NCBI GenBank assembly: GCA_003669585.1 | Contig: QWOQ01000007.1 | Location: 42,694 to 106,693, forward strand | Source: Planctomycetota bacterium | Lineage (GTDB): Bacteria; Planctomycetota; Planctomycetia; Pirellulales; UBA1268 | Length of the DNA: 64,000 bases | Direction of reading: 5' to 3' | In this document: positions 8,301-23,300 of the stretch, one piece after another | How positions within the stretch are numbered: position 1 is the first letter of the stretch | Layout of the letters: every line of letters begins with the position of its first letter | Notes under the pieces: model-generated | The model's database searches: none | What the model was told of the DNA's origin: nothing | The model's input: the letters and a program-made list of their open reading frames with translations, nothing else | Position numbers and translations under genes: made by a program

Positions 8301-11300
8301 TTTGGTGAGGTACTGTCCCCCGGCGATCTTCGTTCCGCCGAGGCTGTTCGTCGCGTAGAGATTTCCGACCGAGTAGGTATTCCGACCCGCTCCGCCATCA
8401 ATGGTCGTAACGGCCCAGTTGTCATCGACGACGACATTGTCACTGCCGCCGCCGGCAGCGACCGAGAGCGTGTTGATGCTCTTTGTGTAGTTGACGCGTT
8501 GTGCAATCGCAGGATTTGTCGCCAGCGAGGCGACGGAGGCGAAGCCGGAGGGGTCGGTGCTTGCGCCCAGCCGCAGCTGATCTGCTTCGTCGGAGGCGGT
8601 CACTCTCAGGATGTCGACGGCGGCGTCATTGCCGCTGTCGGAAACGTCGACCGCATAGCCGGATACCGGCAGAGCGGGATTGCGGAACGTCACATTATAG
8701 GTGTCGGCCCCGCCCAACCCATCGAGCGTCATCGAGTTGGCCCGGTCGTTGAGTTTGATCACGTTGAACACGTCGCTGCCACTGCCGCCGGTCGCGGTCA
8801 CCGGCCCGACGATCTGGTTGCCGGGCGTGGACATGTCGATCGTGATCGTATTGGCGGTGGCCACACTGCCGTCGATGGCGATCGACGAGCCGTTGACGCT
8901 GCCATAGATCAGGATCTTCGTGGCGGTCGTGTCGGCGGTTACGTCATTTCCACGGAGCGTGACGGCCTGCGTTGCCTGGACGGAACCGCCGGACTCGATC
9001 GTGAGATCGTCGCCGGCGAGCAGCTTCACGTTGCCGGCAACTGCCTGCACAGCACCGCTGGACTTCACCGTCACATTCTGGCCGGAGGCACTGGCGTCTA
9101 TCGCCCGGAGAGTGACGTCGCCGCCCGTGGAGGCGACACGCTCGACGATCGACAGCAGTCCCTTGGCCGTGACCGCGACATTCTGGCCGGCTGACACGCC
9201 CGAGATCTTTATCGCGGCCGGCAGGGCGACGCCGTCGATGCCGCCGATCGTCAGGGCCTTGTCGTTGGTGGCGAAGAAGCCGCCGGTGTCGCTGGTTCCC
9301 TCGAGATTGTCCACCGAGAGCTTGATCGGGGCCGCAGCCGTGCCGACGCCCGTCGCAGCCCGGAGCAGCGCGTTCGCCGCGACGATGTCGCGGGTGCCGG
9401 TCGTCGCCGAAGTGATCTTGCCGACGGTGCTGGAATCATTGTCGGCGCGGAGCGTCACGCTGCCGGTGCCGGTTTTCGTGTCAACCCTACCCGTGCCTGT
9501 GAACGCGATGTCGTTGTCGACAAGGATTGCGACATCGCCGCCGTTGCTCGTGATAGCCGCTGCCACGACGATGTCGTCCGACGCGGTAAGTAAGACTGGC
9601 CCGGCAGAGTCGATCGCCTCATTGACGGTGATCGTGCTGTGGGCGGAGAGGGTCACCGACGTTGCCGAAAGCCCCACAAGGCTGCTCACGCCGCCGATCT
9701 CGACGTCACCGGTGTTGTCGATCCAGAGGCCGCCAGTCGTGACGACCGCCTCCAGACGGCTCACCTTGGTGTGAAGTGCGGCCGTCGTACTACCGATCTT
9801 CGTAACGGCCTTCAGGATCGCCGAGCCGGCCGTGATGTCGCCCGGACCAGCAAGGTCGGTAATGCCCTGCGTCGCCTCGATCGTGACGACGCCGCTGGAG
9901 GCGGCGGTGATCACGCCGATAGCCGCATCGCCCTCGACCGTGAGCGTCACCCCGGCGGTCGATGCGGTGGCAGCGTCGACGTCTAGGCTGCCCAGCGACT
10001 GGATGAACATGCTGCCCGAGCCCGCGTCGGCGTGCAGCGACACCGACTTACGATTCCCGGAGGGGCCGACCAGGAAGAAGTCGTGCGCTGCACCGATCCC
10101 GGAGCCGGCGTCTAGGCTGATGGTCTTGGCCGCAACGTTTGCCTTGTCTGAAGCCACACCGCCGAACCTGCTGTTGATCCCGCTCGTCGCGGTGAGCGCG
10201 ACAATCTCGACGGAATCGATGGTGCCGACGGTCATCGCTCCAGCGTCCACCTTGATCGTCACATTGCCGCCCGCGGTCACGCTCGAGACCGTCAGGCCAC
10301 CAGACACCTGCTGCACATCGACGTTGCCGCGCACATCGGCGGCCAACGCCCCGACCTGCATGCGAAGCGATCCGCTCGTGCCCGAGACTCCGCCCCCGGT
10401 GCTCGTGACACTGAACGCACCTGCTGCCTTGATTGCCGCCGAAACGCCAATCGAATAATGGTCAACGATATCTCCCTTGGCTCGCAGCCGCACGTCACCG
10501 CCGGCAGAAACACTATCGATGTTGATGTGGCCTTCCGAGCCGAGATCGATGGCGTCAGCGGCCGTGGCGACGATGGCACCCGATACCTCGACATTCACGT
10601 CATCGATGACCTGCAGCGTCACGCTCTTGACTTCGCGACGGTTTTCCAAGTAAGTGCCGGCCGTCATGCTCTTCGTGCCGGACCCGGTGTGGAGGTGCGT
10701 GTCGAGCTTCGCCCAGAGCATCGTGTTCGCGTAGCTCTGCCCCTGCAGAACCATCGCGGCCGGCGCCCCGACGTATTTGTAGAGGCCGAACGTGTCCTTC
10801 AGCTGCACCCGCACGATGTCATTCGTGGCCACGGGGACAGATCCCGTCGTGGCGCTGGTGGAATACGTTGCCGTCACGGCCTGCCAGAGACTCGTGTCAG
10901 CGTAATTGGCCGTGCCAAGATTGACACTCGCACTGGCGCCGATGTAACGGTAGGTCGCAAAGCTCACCCCAACGATGTCGGTGACGGTCGCCTTCGACAG
11001 GAGTTGCTGGTCAGCGGGGGCCAGACCTTTGAAGCCACTGGTGAGATCGAGGTTGACTAGGCCGCTGCTGCTGCCAATCGAGTTGCTGGCACCGCTGGCG
11101 ATCAGGCTGACGTTGGCCCCGACGACGTTTGGCGATTCCGTCCCTGTGGGGTTGTAGACGAACGCGTTCGGGATCGTCGTCTCCGGGTAGATCAACCGGA
11201 AAACACCCTCCGACACCGACGAAGTGAGCGCCGCGGAGTTGAGCGTCCGGTCGGCAATCCGCTGGTTGATCTCCGCCTGAGACAGCAGGTAGACGAAGTC

Positions 11301-14300
11301 GGGGTTGTAGGACTGATTCCCATAGTGGTCGGCGACCACCTGCATCGCTGCGGGCAACTGGAACCGCACGCTGACGCCGGAGAGACTGCCCGCGGCACCC
11401 AACGACACTGTCACGGGCGTCGATGCGACGGCATCGGCGTAGGTTGCGGAAAGGCCGATGCGGTTGTTGTCGATCTTCACCACGAAGTAGGTCGTGTTGT
11501 CCTGCACGCCGCCGAGTTGTCCGTTCGTGCCGCTGAACGTGATCTGATCGCCAGTCGTCAGCCCGGGGTTGCTGGCGAAGGAAATCGAGTTGCCCCCCAC
11601 GGCACTCACCGCCGTCGGGACACGCGTGTTGTAGCTGAACAACACGGTTGCGCCGGCCACAGAACCGTTGACCGTGATGTCGACCGTCGCGGGCGACTGG
11701 GCCAGGGCGGCCCGGCGACTGGCCGCCAGCTGGATGTGGGTGGAATCGACTTTCACGACGAAGTAGGCCTGCTCAGCCCACAGGTTTGTGACGCCCGCAA
11801 CGCCGCTCAGGAAGACCTGGTCGCCGGTGTTCAATCCATGGCTGGAGGCGAATGCGATGGTGTCGCTGGCCGCATCGATCGCCGACACGCTGCTGGTCGT
11901 GACCTGTGTGGGGTCAGAGCTGGCGGTCGTGTAGCCATATTTGATCAGCGTGACCCCTGTGACCGAGCCGTACACGTTGATCGACAGGGGAACCGGGGGC
12001 TCCGCGATGGCGGCGCTGACACGGTCGTTGGCAAGCCGGATGTGAGTATCGTCGACCTTCACGACGTAATACGGCACATCGTCATTGAGGCTCGTGACGC
12101 CCGCTGCACCGCTCAGGAAGATCTGGTCGCCGGTGTTCAGCCCATGGGTGGATGCGAAGGCGATCGTATCGGTGGCGGGGGTTTGGCCGCTTGCGGCGAC
12201 GTGGACGATATCGAGCACGGCGATCGTACTGGCGACGGCGTCGCGCTTTGCATTGCGATAGGTCTGCCAGTAAGTGTGATAGTCCTGGGTCGCGGCGCTC
12301 TCCTCCGCCCGGATGGCAGTCCTCGCGGCCTCCGCCGCCAAGCTGCCGCTGAGCTGGAGGTTGGTATTGAGCGAGGATGCCTCGGTCTGGGACAGCGGCT
12401 GCGACTGCTCGTAGAGGGCGTCGAGAATCCTGCCGCTGGTCGCCTCGAGCCTCACGTTACCGCTTCCGGACCGGACAGACCCCAAGGCGGCGGCCCACAG
12501 CGTCGGCGTGACGAGCCTGAGGTCGTCGGTCGTTTCAAGGATGAAGATGCCGTCCTGCGCATTGGCTGCCAGGCCGCCCAATCCCGTCGTGTTGCTGTTG
12601 ATTCGGACAGACTGACCCGACGAGCCAATGCCGCCCGCCGTGGCCAGTAGTTCGATGCGGTTGCCCTGAATCAACGAATTTCCATCCGCGGCCGTGATGC
12701 CACGGGGAGCCCGAAGGGTGACGTTGCCGCCCGCTTGGAGTGAATTCACCACCAGTCCGTTCTGGTTGTCGGCGGACACGGCCGTGAGATCGATGTCGCC
12801 GCCCGCAGTGATCTTCACGGCACCACCGCCAGCGTCGACGGCCGAGAGGAAATTGCCGGTTACGTCGATATCGACCGAACCAACGGAGAGGCTCTGGCTG
12901 GAGACAAAACTCCGGAATGATAGTGGGCCGGCCTGTTGGCTCGCCGCCTTGGTCAGAATCGCGGCCCCCTGGCCGCTGGTGAACGAAGCGGACTTGATTG
13001 CCACGGCAGCCACGCTCGGGCTGGTGATGATCCCCGACAGGAGGATGTCCGTCTTGCTGTGAATGGTGACCGTCGGGCTGGCTGCTCCCCGTGCGGCGAC
13101 GATTTCGATCGGATTGTCGGCCTTGAGCGTATGCGTGAAGTAGTCCTTCTGGCCTACAACGGTGGTGTTTTCTGTGTGGTAGGACGTCTCCCGCATCCAG
13201 CCGCCACCTGTCGTCCAACTGCGGTTTGTGGACGAGAAGTTTTTGTAGCCGCTGTCGTGCGTGATGTCGCTCGTGAGAACCGAGTCGCCCAGGTCCGTCC
13301 ACCGCGTCGTGTTCTTGTAGTTCTCAGTGGGCAACGACACCTTCGCCGTCGTGCCTATGAAGCGGTAGGCGTGGTTCAGGGTGCCCTTCGACGTGTCGGT
13401 TCCCACATACTTGATGAGCGACGAGTCTTTGATGACTTCGACGAGCGTGTCGTCGACCAACGAGTAGTTCACCGTGTAGAGGTTGCCCACGGCGTAGCTC
13501 AGTTGGCTGGTCCCGGCAGACATCTTGCCGTCGCCGACGAGTGCCTCCGATTCGAGCAGCGGCTGGCCATTGCTGTAGACGGACGTGGTAGAGGTGGGAA
13601 GCTGCTTGTCCTTCGCGAGGTTGTCGTCGTTGTAGCCCAGTAGATTGAACGAGTTGCTGTCGTACTGGTTTACCGTGGTGGTGGTGAACGACTGGCCTTC
13701 AGTCCAGACATACAGCAGGCCAGCCGTCGGGTTGTAGGCCACCGGGGTTCCGTCCGGCGTGAAGACCGCAGCACCACTCTGGGAATACACCAATTGGTTG
13801 TTCACCATCGAAGAGGTGTAGGTGGTCGTCTCGATCCCCGCCTGAGTGACGAGATATTCCGTTTTCTTTACCTGCGGCATCACCGTATCGACGATCGTGA
13901 TGCGGCCCTTGCGGAACGTGGTCGTGTCGATGCGGTTGAGAATGAGACCGTAAGCGCTCTGGTTGTCGATGTCGACGCTCGCGTAGCCGCTGGCGACCTT
14001 CAGCCTGCCGTTGCCGGTACTGAAAACCTCACCGGCAATCGTGATCTCGCCCCCCTGTGGGGCAATATCCGAGACGACGATCGCCTGTCTCTGCGCGTCG
14101 AAGTATCCCTTGACGGGAACACCATCGACGCCGAAGGAGATGCCGGTCAGCGGCTTGCCGCTGGCGTCCAGCAGGCTGCTGCCGGTGGCTGTGCCCAGGA
14201 AGGTATTGCCCACATGGAGCGTCACGGTGTCCACGCCGCTCTGCACGAGACCGTCGATGTTCAGATAGCGGGCCGTGATCGCGATGCGTCCCTGGGCGAC

Positions 14301-17300
14301 GACCTTCGACGTATCTCGATCGATCGCAGTCTGGAGATCCGGGGCTTGAATCGAGCTCGCAGTGACGAGCGGCTGGTTGGGTTGTAACTTCGCCGCAGCC
14401 CGCTTGGTGCTGTAGCTGACATACTGCCGCGGATCTTGATTAGAGTGGTACCAGTTGTTGGAGTTGAGCGTGAAATCCTTGGCCGACGTGATCGTCACTC
14501 CGGCATTGCCACCGCCACGGATCTCCCCGGAGACGTTGATACTGCCGTTCAAGTTGTTGATCGTGACGCCGCCGGTCTCGTTGACAACCTGCCCGGTGAT
14601 GTAGATGTCCGGGTCGATTTGCGGCGGGCTGTTGAGCCCGTTCCACGAGTATTGCGAGAAGCTATAAGCGTCTTGCGTGATGCTGATTTGCTTCGTAGAA
14701 GGGGCGACAGCGGCCGACGACGACACATTGTTGAAGTAGACCCGACCCGGCGTCAGTTCTGTGTACTTGCCATTGACGACGGTGACTCTTGTCGCATCGT
14801 CGATCACCGCATCGCCCACGATCAGATTGAAGGGGGACTGGTTGCGAATCGTGATCGACGCATTCGGGGTGGCGTGTAGTTGCGACTGGGTCACCCCGGC
14901 CTGGCTATCGGCCTCGATGAACACCGATCCGGGGGAAACATAGATTTGCGGAACCTGGATGAACATGGCATCGAGGCTGCGCTTTACGGCCGGTGGACTC
15001 GTGCTCAACAGGCCGTAGCTGGCCAGCGTCGTCTCGATCTGCTGGAGTTGCACCTGATATCGCGCCACCGCCTCAACGTTCGTGCTATGACTGCTGATCC
15101 ACGCGAGAATCTCGTCCCGCTGCTTGACAAGTTGCTCGCCCAGATTATGAATCGTCGCGACGGGCGCCGCCACGCCCACCGGCTTGATGCAATAGAACAC
15201 GTCCGGCGTCGAGAACGCGGCCCGCAACTGCAGGCCCTTGTTGCTTTCGATGGCGGCGGCAACGAGGCCGGCGGAAGGTGATGTCAACTTCTGCCAGATG
15301 GCGGTATTGGCGTAATCCTGCTGCTCCAGGATCAGGTCGGTGGTGCCGTTCTTGAGATACTGGTAGTAACCGCCGACGTCACCGCCGGCCTTCGCGCCGG
15401 TCACGACGTGCACCACCGCATTCTGAGAGACCGGGAACGTGATCTTGTCTAGGTCGATCCGGGCAAATTCGTACGCGACATCATCGGGAACCAATACTCC
15501 CTGCTGCAACAATGCCGCTTTGTCGACAGCCAACAGCGTCTGTCCAAGTTTTCCTGCCGCAAGTAGGTTTGTCTGGCCGACCTTCATCGGGCTGATCAGC
15601 ATTACTGTCTGGCTGTCACTGCCTGCCGTGACATTGGAAGTCGAGTCTACGGTCACGGTGTTCGTGCTGTTCACGGTCGCCCCGTCGGGCACCGGGAAGC
15701 CGTACGGCACCAGGGACACCGAGATCACGCTTCCGTCGGTGCGAGCCCGATTGTTCCCCCCAAGCCCTTGGATCGCCAGCAGATTCACGTTCTTGACGGC
15801 CTGCACCTTACTGCTATTCACCACCGAGACCGAGTCGCGCTCGTTGATGACCGCCTTCACGATCGGCACCGCGATCGTCGGGAGCATGCCCACCGTGGTG
15901 ATCACGGCATTTGAGCTGGCGCTTAGCAGATTCGGCACGCCACTTCTGTTACGCCCCGACTGCAGGAAGACTTCGCTCCCCTTGAGCGTTGAGTTGTCGA
16001 TCGTGATGGCGTTGGTGACGTTGGCCGTGGTCTTGGCATCGACCCCGGCACCGCCGCCTGCATAAGAGGCGACGAGCAGGTTGCCGCTCGGCTGGAGGCG
16101 CGACTCGGCGCGGGTTGCCAGCAGCAGGTCGCCCGTCTTATTTTCAAGCGTCGCTCCCGTGACGTTGATCTTCGCGTTGGCGGTCGAGTCGATCCGCGAC
16201 ACCCCAACCGCCACGCCGAACCCCGAGACGCTCTCGATGCGGACGCTGTCATACGCCTCCGCGTTGGTCAGCGACTCGATGCGAAACAAGCCATGCGTCT
16301 GGCGGGTGCCGTGGGCGGTCAGGCGGGCCGCCGGACCGATGTCGACGACGGACTGAAAGGGATTTAGGGTGGTGCCGATGTCGGTCGCGCTAGTCAGCGC
16401 GGTCACGTTGCCGAGGCTCGCCGACCCAGAGCGGAGATTGCTCGCATCCTTGTATGCATCCTTAAGGAACGTGTTCCCGGCATTAATCAGGATGTTGATC
16501 GCGTCGACGGTCGCCCCGGTACCGATGCGGACGTCGGCTTTACTCGTGAATGTGTTCTTCACGCCGGCGCCACTGCCAGCGGCCAACGCGATGGAATAGC
16601 TGTCGGCCGACGCATCAGCGTTTTGGGTGAGTTGGGAATTGACATCCAGCGTCGTCGTCAGGCTGAGAATGGCGTTGTTGCCGATTGTGGCCTGCACACT
16701 GTTGTCGCTCGTCACCTGCGACTCGGCCCCCGCGGCGGCCAAGACCCCACCACCTGCCGCGATGCTCTTTGAGCGCAGCGTGTCGCTGCCGCTGGCGGAG
16801 AGATGCAACGCGTTTGCGCTGACGTTTGTTCCTGTTCCCACCGAGGCGACGACCTCGTCGGTGGCATTCCCTCTGCCGACCTGAATATTGGCGATCATCG
16901 CCCCGATTGCGATCGTTCCCAACGCGCCGCCGTAGGCCGACGAGTTGGCGATGTTGTTGGAGGTGGCCTGGATTGTCACATCGCCCGTAGACGTGAGCGT
17001 GGCGTTGTTGGTCGCGCTGGCTTCGACACGGGTGCGGATGATGGCGTCGGAACGGTTGCCCGACGCCGCCCCGCCGCCGGAGGCCGAGACGCCAACGGTT
17101 GTGGTCGTCGGCACGTTGGCGACCGACGCCGCGGTGATCGAGGTGCTGCCGGAAGCGATCGTTGCGTCGTCGACAGTGGCGGTGATCGTGCTTGCGATCG
17201 TGTTGTTGAGGATGGCGACACCGAGCGCCCCTCCCACACTGAAGGCAACGCTCGTGACGGTGGCATCGGCGTTGACGACGGCCTTCTCGTCCGCGTGGAC

Positions 17301-20300
17301 GCTGACGGCCCCCCCGGCGGTGACGGTCATGGCACCACTGATGGTGGCGGTCACCGTGTCGTCGATCGTGTTGTAGACCCCGACGCCGCCGCCGCTGGCG
17401 CTAAGGGCACCAAGGGAGACAGAAACTGCCACTACCGTGGTCTTCGTGACCTCGGCATCCATCGTAGCCGACACACTGACTTTACCGCCGGCATTGACCT
17501 TGTTCACTGAGGAGCCACTGATCGTCGCGCTCACGCTGTCCTTGATCGTGTTGGTCACCTCTGACGCGGCCACCGAAACCGCCCCAAGGCTGGCCGACAA
17601 CGCCACACCGATCGCCGCTGACTTGGTGACCGTACTGCTGCCGGTGGAGACCACCTCGATGTTGCCAACGGCCCCCACGGTGGAGTCGCTGACGTGCGCG
17701 TCGATCTTGTTCGCTATCATGCTCTTCGAACCCACGCCCGCGGCAGCGACTGCGCCGCCAACGCCAATCGCGATCGCCACCGATCCGGCGAAGGCCGTGG
17801 CATCGACCGTGTCGGTCGCACTGGCCTTGACCGTCACGTTTCCCGACGCAGTCACCACGGAACGCTCGATGGAAGCGAGCACCTGGTTGGCGAGGCCGGC
17901 GGTATCGTCCGAGGATTTGTAGCCGATAAAATTCCGCGAGATCGAGACGCCAACGGAGCCAGCTGCTGAGTTTGCGCCCCCGCTGAAGGCCCCCGCGACA
18001 GCGCCCACGAGCGAATTGATGGAAGCCGTGCTCTTCGCCACGACGTTCACATCACCGGCGGTCGCGTTGACGTTACTGTCGACGACCGAGGACTGGACCT
18101 GGTTGCAGATAATGTTGTAGGCATCGGCACCGGCACCGCTCAACGAAACTGCGAGCGAACCGGACGCTGCCGACAGGGTCACGGCCACTGACGTCGCCTT
18201 GATCTCCGCGCTCTCGAGGGAACTGAGCGAAACAGCGCCGGCCGTGGCAGTGATACCTGTTCCCTTGTTTGCGTTGGCGATGGAGGCCGAGATGACGTTG
18301 GCAACCTCGTTCCGCGCCAACGACACCCCGATCGCGACGCCGGCGGCGGTGCTGCCGAAGGCGGCTGTCAACGAAGCCCCCACGGCGGTTGCTGTGATCG
18401 TGCTCTTGTCCTGGGCCAGAAGCGTCACGTTGTTGGCCGTGATGCTGCCGTTCGCTTGCTCGTAGACACCGGCCTGCCCGCCCACCACCTGCACGTTGGA
18501 GACGTAGTCGATCGACGCCTTGACGGAGGTCGCAATCTTGTTTTTGGCGGCCGCCCCTGAGCCTGCGACGGCGATGCCGACGCTCGTTCCCTGCGAGATC
18601 GCTGCGGATACCGCCACGATTACGGCGCTGATGGCTTCTTCCGTCTTGGCGGTAATCGTCAGATGTCCCTGGGCATTGATGGTCGAATTCCGCACGTAGG
18701 CGTGCACCTCGACACGCTCTGGCGTGTCGCTGTCGAGGCCGTAGCCGATGTAATTAGTCGAGACAGCCGCTCCAATGGCAACGCCGGCCCCCACGCTCGT
18801 CCCGCGGCCGAGTGCCATTGCCAGGGTCACCACCGTCGCGTGGATCGAGGAAGAGTCGCTGCTGGCGAGCACCACGTCTTTGCCCGCCGTCACGAAGCTG
18901 TTTTCAATGCGGGCGTTCGAACCGGAGAGGATGATGTTCGTTGCCTCTGCGCCACCGCCGCTCAGGCCCACGCCGGTACCGCTCGTTCCGGCGGCGAATG
19001 CGACTGACGCCGCCACCGAGACGGCTTTGATCGTGCTGCTGCTGGTGCTCGTGAGCCCCACGTCTGTCTTCGATGTCACGTCGGCGTTGAGCAGTTCGGC
19101 AGTCACCTTATCGTCGATGCGATTGCGGGCGATCGATACGCCGATGGCCAGACCGGCGGCGTTGTTGTCGCCCTTCGCAAACGAGAGGCTGGCCCCTACC
19201 GCGGTGGCTGTCACCGTTGCAGTGTCGCTGGCGGTAAGTGCGATCGGGCCACCCAGCGACTGGATCGGTGAAAGGGATTTGATTTGCGGCGGCGTGTTGA
19301 CGATCGCGGCTCGAACGGTCGTGTCGATCTCATTCGTGGCGGCCGCGCCCGCACCGGAAGCCGCAGCGGCAGTGGTTCCGCCGCTGGCAAAGGCGAGCGA
19401 TCCGGCAAACGCCACGACCCAGATCGTGGGCTGCGAGTTGGCAACGACACTAAGATTGCCAGCTGCCACAACGTACGAATCGCTGATGAAAGCCTGCACC
19501 CCGCCGGACGCGGTCTTGTCCTTGATCGTGTTATTCGCCACGGACGCGCCCACGGACAAGGCCACGGTCGATTCCCCCCCGCCACCGAGGCCAACGCCGA
19601 TGGCAATCGCCCCGGCGATCGACTTGATCGTCGATTCGTCCTGAGCCGATACAGTCACCGTGCCGCTGTTTTGGCTGGTCACGTTACTGCCATTCCTGAT
19701 CGACGCCGTGACGTCTTTGGAGATGGTGTTGAACGTGAACGCTCCGGCACCTGCGAGGGCCGTGGTCGCTCCACCCGCGCCGCTACTGGCGCTGGCGACT
19801 GCACCACCGATCGCATACGCCTCGATCCGCCCCTTGGAATGGGCTTTCACGACGACACCGCCCACAGCGGTCGTGGTGACATGGGCTTTGTCGAGATATG
19901 CCGAGACAACGCTGTCGATCTTGTTGAAGGCAAACGCCGCCCCGCCGGCCGCGGCGGTAGCCCCCGCATTCTCCGCCTTGGATAGCCCCACGGCGACGCC
20001 GCCCGCCACCGTGACAATCCACGAGTCGGCATCGTCGGCCACCACCTTCAGGCTCCCCGCACTCACCAGACGCGTGCCGTCATCGCTCACGTAGGACTTG
20101 ACGGTGGCATCGATCGAATTGATCGCGAGTCCGACCGCGAGGGCCAGCCCCTTGGCAGTTGGGTCGTCTTTTGACCCTGTGGCGTCGACGACGGCGATGC
20201 CTGCGGCAACGGCCGTGATGTGCGCGGCATTCGTGGCTGTGACAGTGACGGCACCGGTTACGGTGAGAGCGGAGTTGCTCACGTGGGCATCGATGTTCTC

Positions 20301-23300
20301 CTTGATGCGGTTGATCGCGATGCCGGCACCGATCCCGATCGTGCCGCCATAGGCGAGGCTGCCGGCCACCGTGATGATCGAGGTGCCATCGTTCGCGGCA
20401 ACATCAAGACTCGTCCCGGTCAGGGAAGAGTTGGCCAGATATGCGGCCGTGTCGCTGTCGATCGTGTTGTAGGCCACGGAACCGGCGATGCCCGTGCCGC
20501 GGGACGACCCTCCCAGTCCGGCGGCAACCGAAACAATGTTGGCCGAGCCAGCGGCCGTGACCGTCACGGCGCCCACGCTGGTCAGCGTGGCGTTCTGGAT
20601 GAAGGCATGCGTGCGGTTGGTGACGAGGTTCACCGTCACGGCGCCGGCCAGGCCGACGTTTTTTGCCGAGTCTTTCGAGTTTGTGGAGATCGCGGCACCG
20701 CCGGAGACCGCAACGATCAACGGCGAGTTTTTCGCCGACATCGTGACGCCCCCCGCCTGCGTCAACGAGATGCCCCGGATGATGGCTTCGCTCGTGTCGT
20801 CAATAGTGTTGACGGATACGCTCCCCGACACCGCCTGCCCTGTCTTCTGATCGCCTCCCGGAACCTGTGGGGCATTGTTATTCCCACTCTCGTCTGATGA
20901 CTTTGGATCCGAAACCACTGCCGCCGCGAGCGTGACGGTGACGATCGTTCCCTTGTTCTCGGCGGCAACGTTGATCACGCCCACCGCGCTCATGGTGCCC
21001 GTGCTCGTATTGGCACTGCCCAGAGAGTGATGTGTGCCGGTGGCCACGGCCGGGTTCAGGCTGACGACCGTACCCGCAAGGTTGGTCTTCGAGGTCGAGA
21101 GCTTGATGGCGGAATTGCCCACCTTCGTAACGTAATACGTCGTGCCATTCACCAGCCCGCTGATGCTCGTTCCACCGCCATTGTGGTAGACCACGGCCTC
21201 GCCGTCCTGGAACGCATTGGCATTTGCCACGCGGATGGTGTTTGCGACGTCATCGACAGCCGGTATCGCCCGGAATGGACTCGCGATGGTGTGATTTGTC
21301 CCGGTGGCGACTGTGGCATCGAGTCCGAGATACACGCCAGCCTGCGCGTTGGCGAGCGAATCGGCCAGCCGGATCTTCGTGGCATCGACGAGGATCACGT
21401 AATAGAAATTTTTGTTGGCCAGCCCGCGGATGCTCTTGCCGCCGCCATGGCTGTAATAAACCTTTTGGCCGGCCGTAAAACCGTGAGCGTAGCCAAGATT
21501 GATCACCTCGGCTGAGGTCGCATCCCCACCGGTGACTTGCGTCTGGGGATTGATTGCGACACGGAAGCTGTGCTGCGTGCCGGTGGTACCGGTCAGATTC
21601 ACGCTGATGAACCCTTTCGCCGTGACGTTTTCCAGCGAAGTCGACAGCTTGATCGTCTGGGCGTTGATTTTCGTGACGTAATAGGTCTGGCCGCTCGTGA
21701 GGCTGCCGATGCTGACGCCGTTCCCCGCGTTGTAGATCACGGCCTGCCCGTCGACGAAACCGTGGCTGTAGCCGAGATTGATCGTCTGAGCGGTGCTGCT
21801 GACGGTCGATGAGGGATTGACGACCGCCCCGAAGCCGAACGCGGTCCCACTGCTGCCTGCCGGTGTCAGACTGATCAGAACCGGCGACACTTTCATGGCG
21901 TCGGCGTACGATGCCGTCAGGTGGAAGGCGTTGGGACTGTTGGTGTCGGGCACCACGTAGTAGACAGCGCCGTTTGTCAGCCCTCCGATCGCCGCATCGC
22001 CACCTGCCGTGTAAACGACCGCTTGCCCCTTCTGGAAGCCGTGGGGATAGCCCACATTGACACTGTCGTAGCTGCTCGTGACGGCCGTGGTCGGCGTGAA
22101 TGTCCGGCCGATCGTGTACCGACTCCCGTTTGCACCGGAGGGGTTGAACGCCAGCCGCAGGCTGTGGTTCGTGCCGGAGCCGGTCGGGCTCAGGGGGAGT
22201 GTGAGAGCGGTAGCCTCGTTCGCATCCTGCAAGCTGCTCGCCAGTTTGACGCGAGTGGCGTCCACCCTGATCACATAGTAGGTGTTGCCAGCGACGAGGC
22301 TGCCGAGGTTCGCGGCCCCGCCATTGCCGTAGACCACGGCATCGCCCGTCTGAAAGCTATGCGCATAGCCCAGATCGAGCACATTGCTGCCCGTGAAGGC
22401 TGCGCTGCCGAACGTGGGCGCCGATTGGTTCGCCTCTGCAGGAGAACGACCCAGGCCGATCGTCGTGTCATTGATTTTCCGCGAGTAATACACGCCGCCG
22501 TCGGCCAGACCGCCGATTGCTCCATCCCCATCGCCGGCGCTACTGTAGGCGACCTGGTCGCCTGTCTGGAAGCCGTGAGCGTATCCCAGGTCAATCCTAT
22601 TGGTGTACCTGTTGACGCCAGTGTTCGGGGCAAACCCATCGTCACCGAGCAGCACATCCCTCTCGCCGATGAGCGCCTTGGTATCCCGTTTGATGACGTT
22701 CGTTCCAACGGTCAGGCCGAACCCGACGCTGGTGCCGATGCTGACGCCACCGGCGATATTCACGACGACAGGAGTGTCGTTCGCCGTCACGTCCACCTTG
22801 CCTGTCGCGACAACATCTGCGTTCTGGCCGATCTGCGCGAGAGTGGTGTCGATGATCTCGACGTAATTCACGACGCCGTTGACCGACGTCTCACCTGACT
22901 TCCCGTAGGCGATGCCCATAGAGACGTTTTGGGTCTTCGAGTTCGCGTCGACGAGCAGGTCATGGGCCCTGACGATCGCGCCCGACGCCACCACGGCCTG
23001 CGTCGTGTTGTTGTAGCGCACGACCGAGAATGACCCGCCGACGCCCGTGGCATCGCCGCTATTTCCGAGTTGCTTTTTGCGCTCGGCCGCCGTCGTGGTG
23101 TTTCCATCGTACTCGGATATCGTCCCCACCTGCCCAAGAAGGGCGTCCATGAGATTCGGAAAATTGCCGACGAGGTTCCACGTCGCCACAGATGAGGCGG
23201 CTGTCACGCTCACGTCGGGAGGGGCCGCCGGTGTTTGCTGGCCCTCGATTGTCACCCCTTCCTCAACGCCCGCCTTCGCGCTGCTCACGATGACAAGGAA

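Noticed and set aside
8214..9194. 326-codon plus-strand ORF
   Set aside because: Shadow of the giant gene repeats; translation is typical antisense GC text (GDRDGH, RRVDRG patterns) with no domain.
11325..12650. 441-codon plus-strand ORF
   Set aside because: Lies opposite the second HGF module block; its internal repetition simply mirrors that block.
21921..22898. 325-codon plus-strand ORF
   Set aside because: Antisense to the six-copy HGF block; its repeats mirror the sense-strand repeats and it has no recognisable fold.
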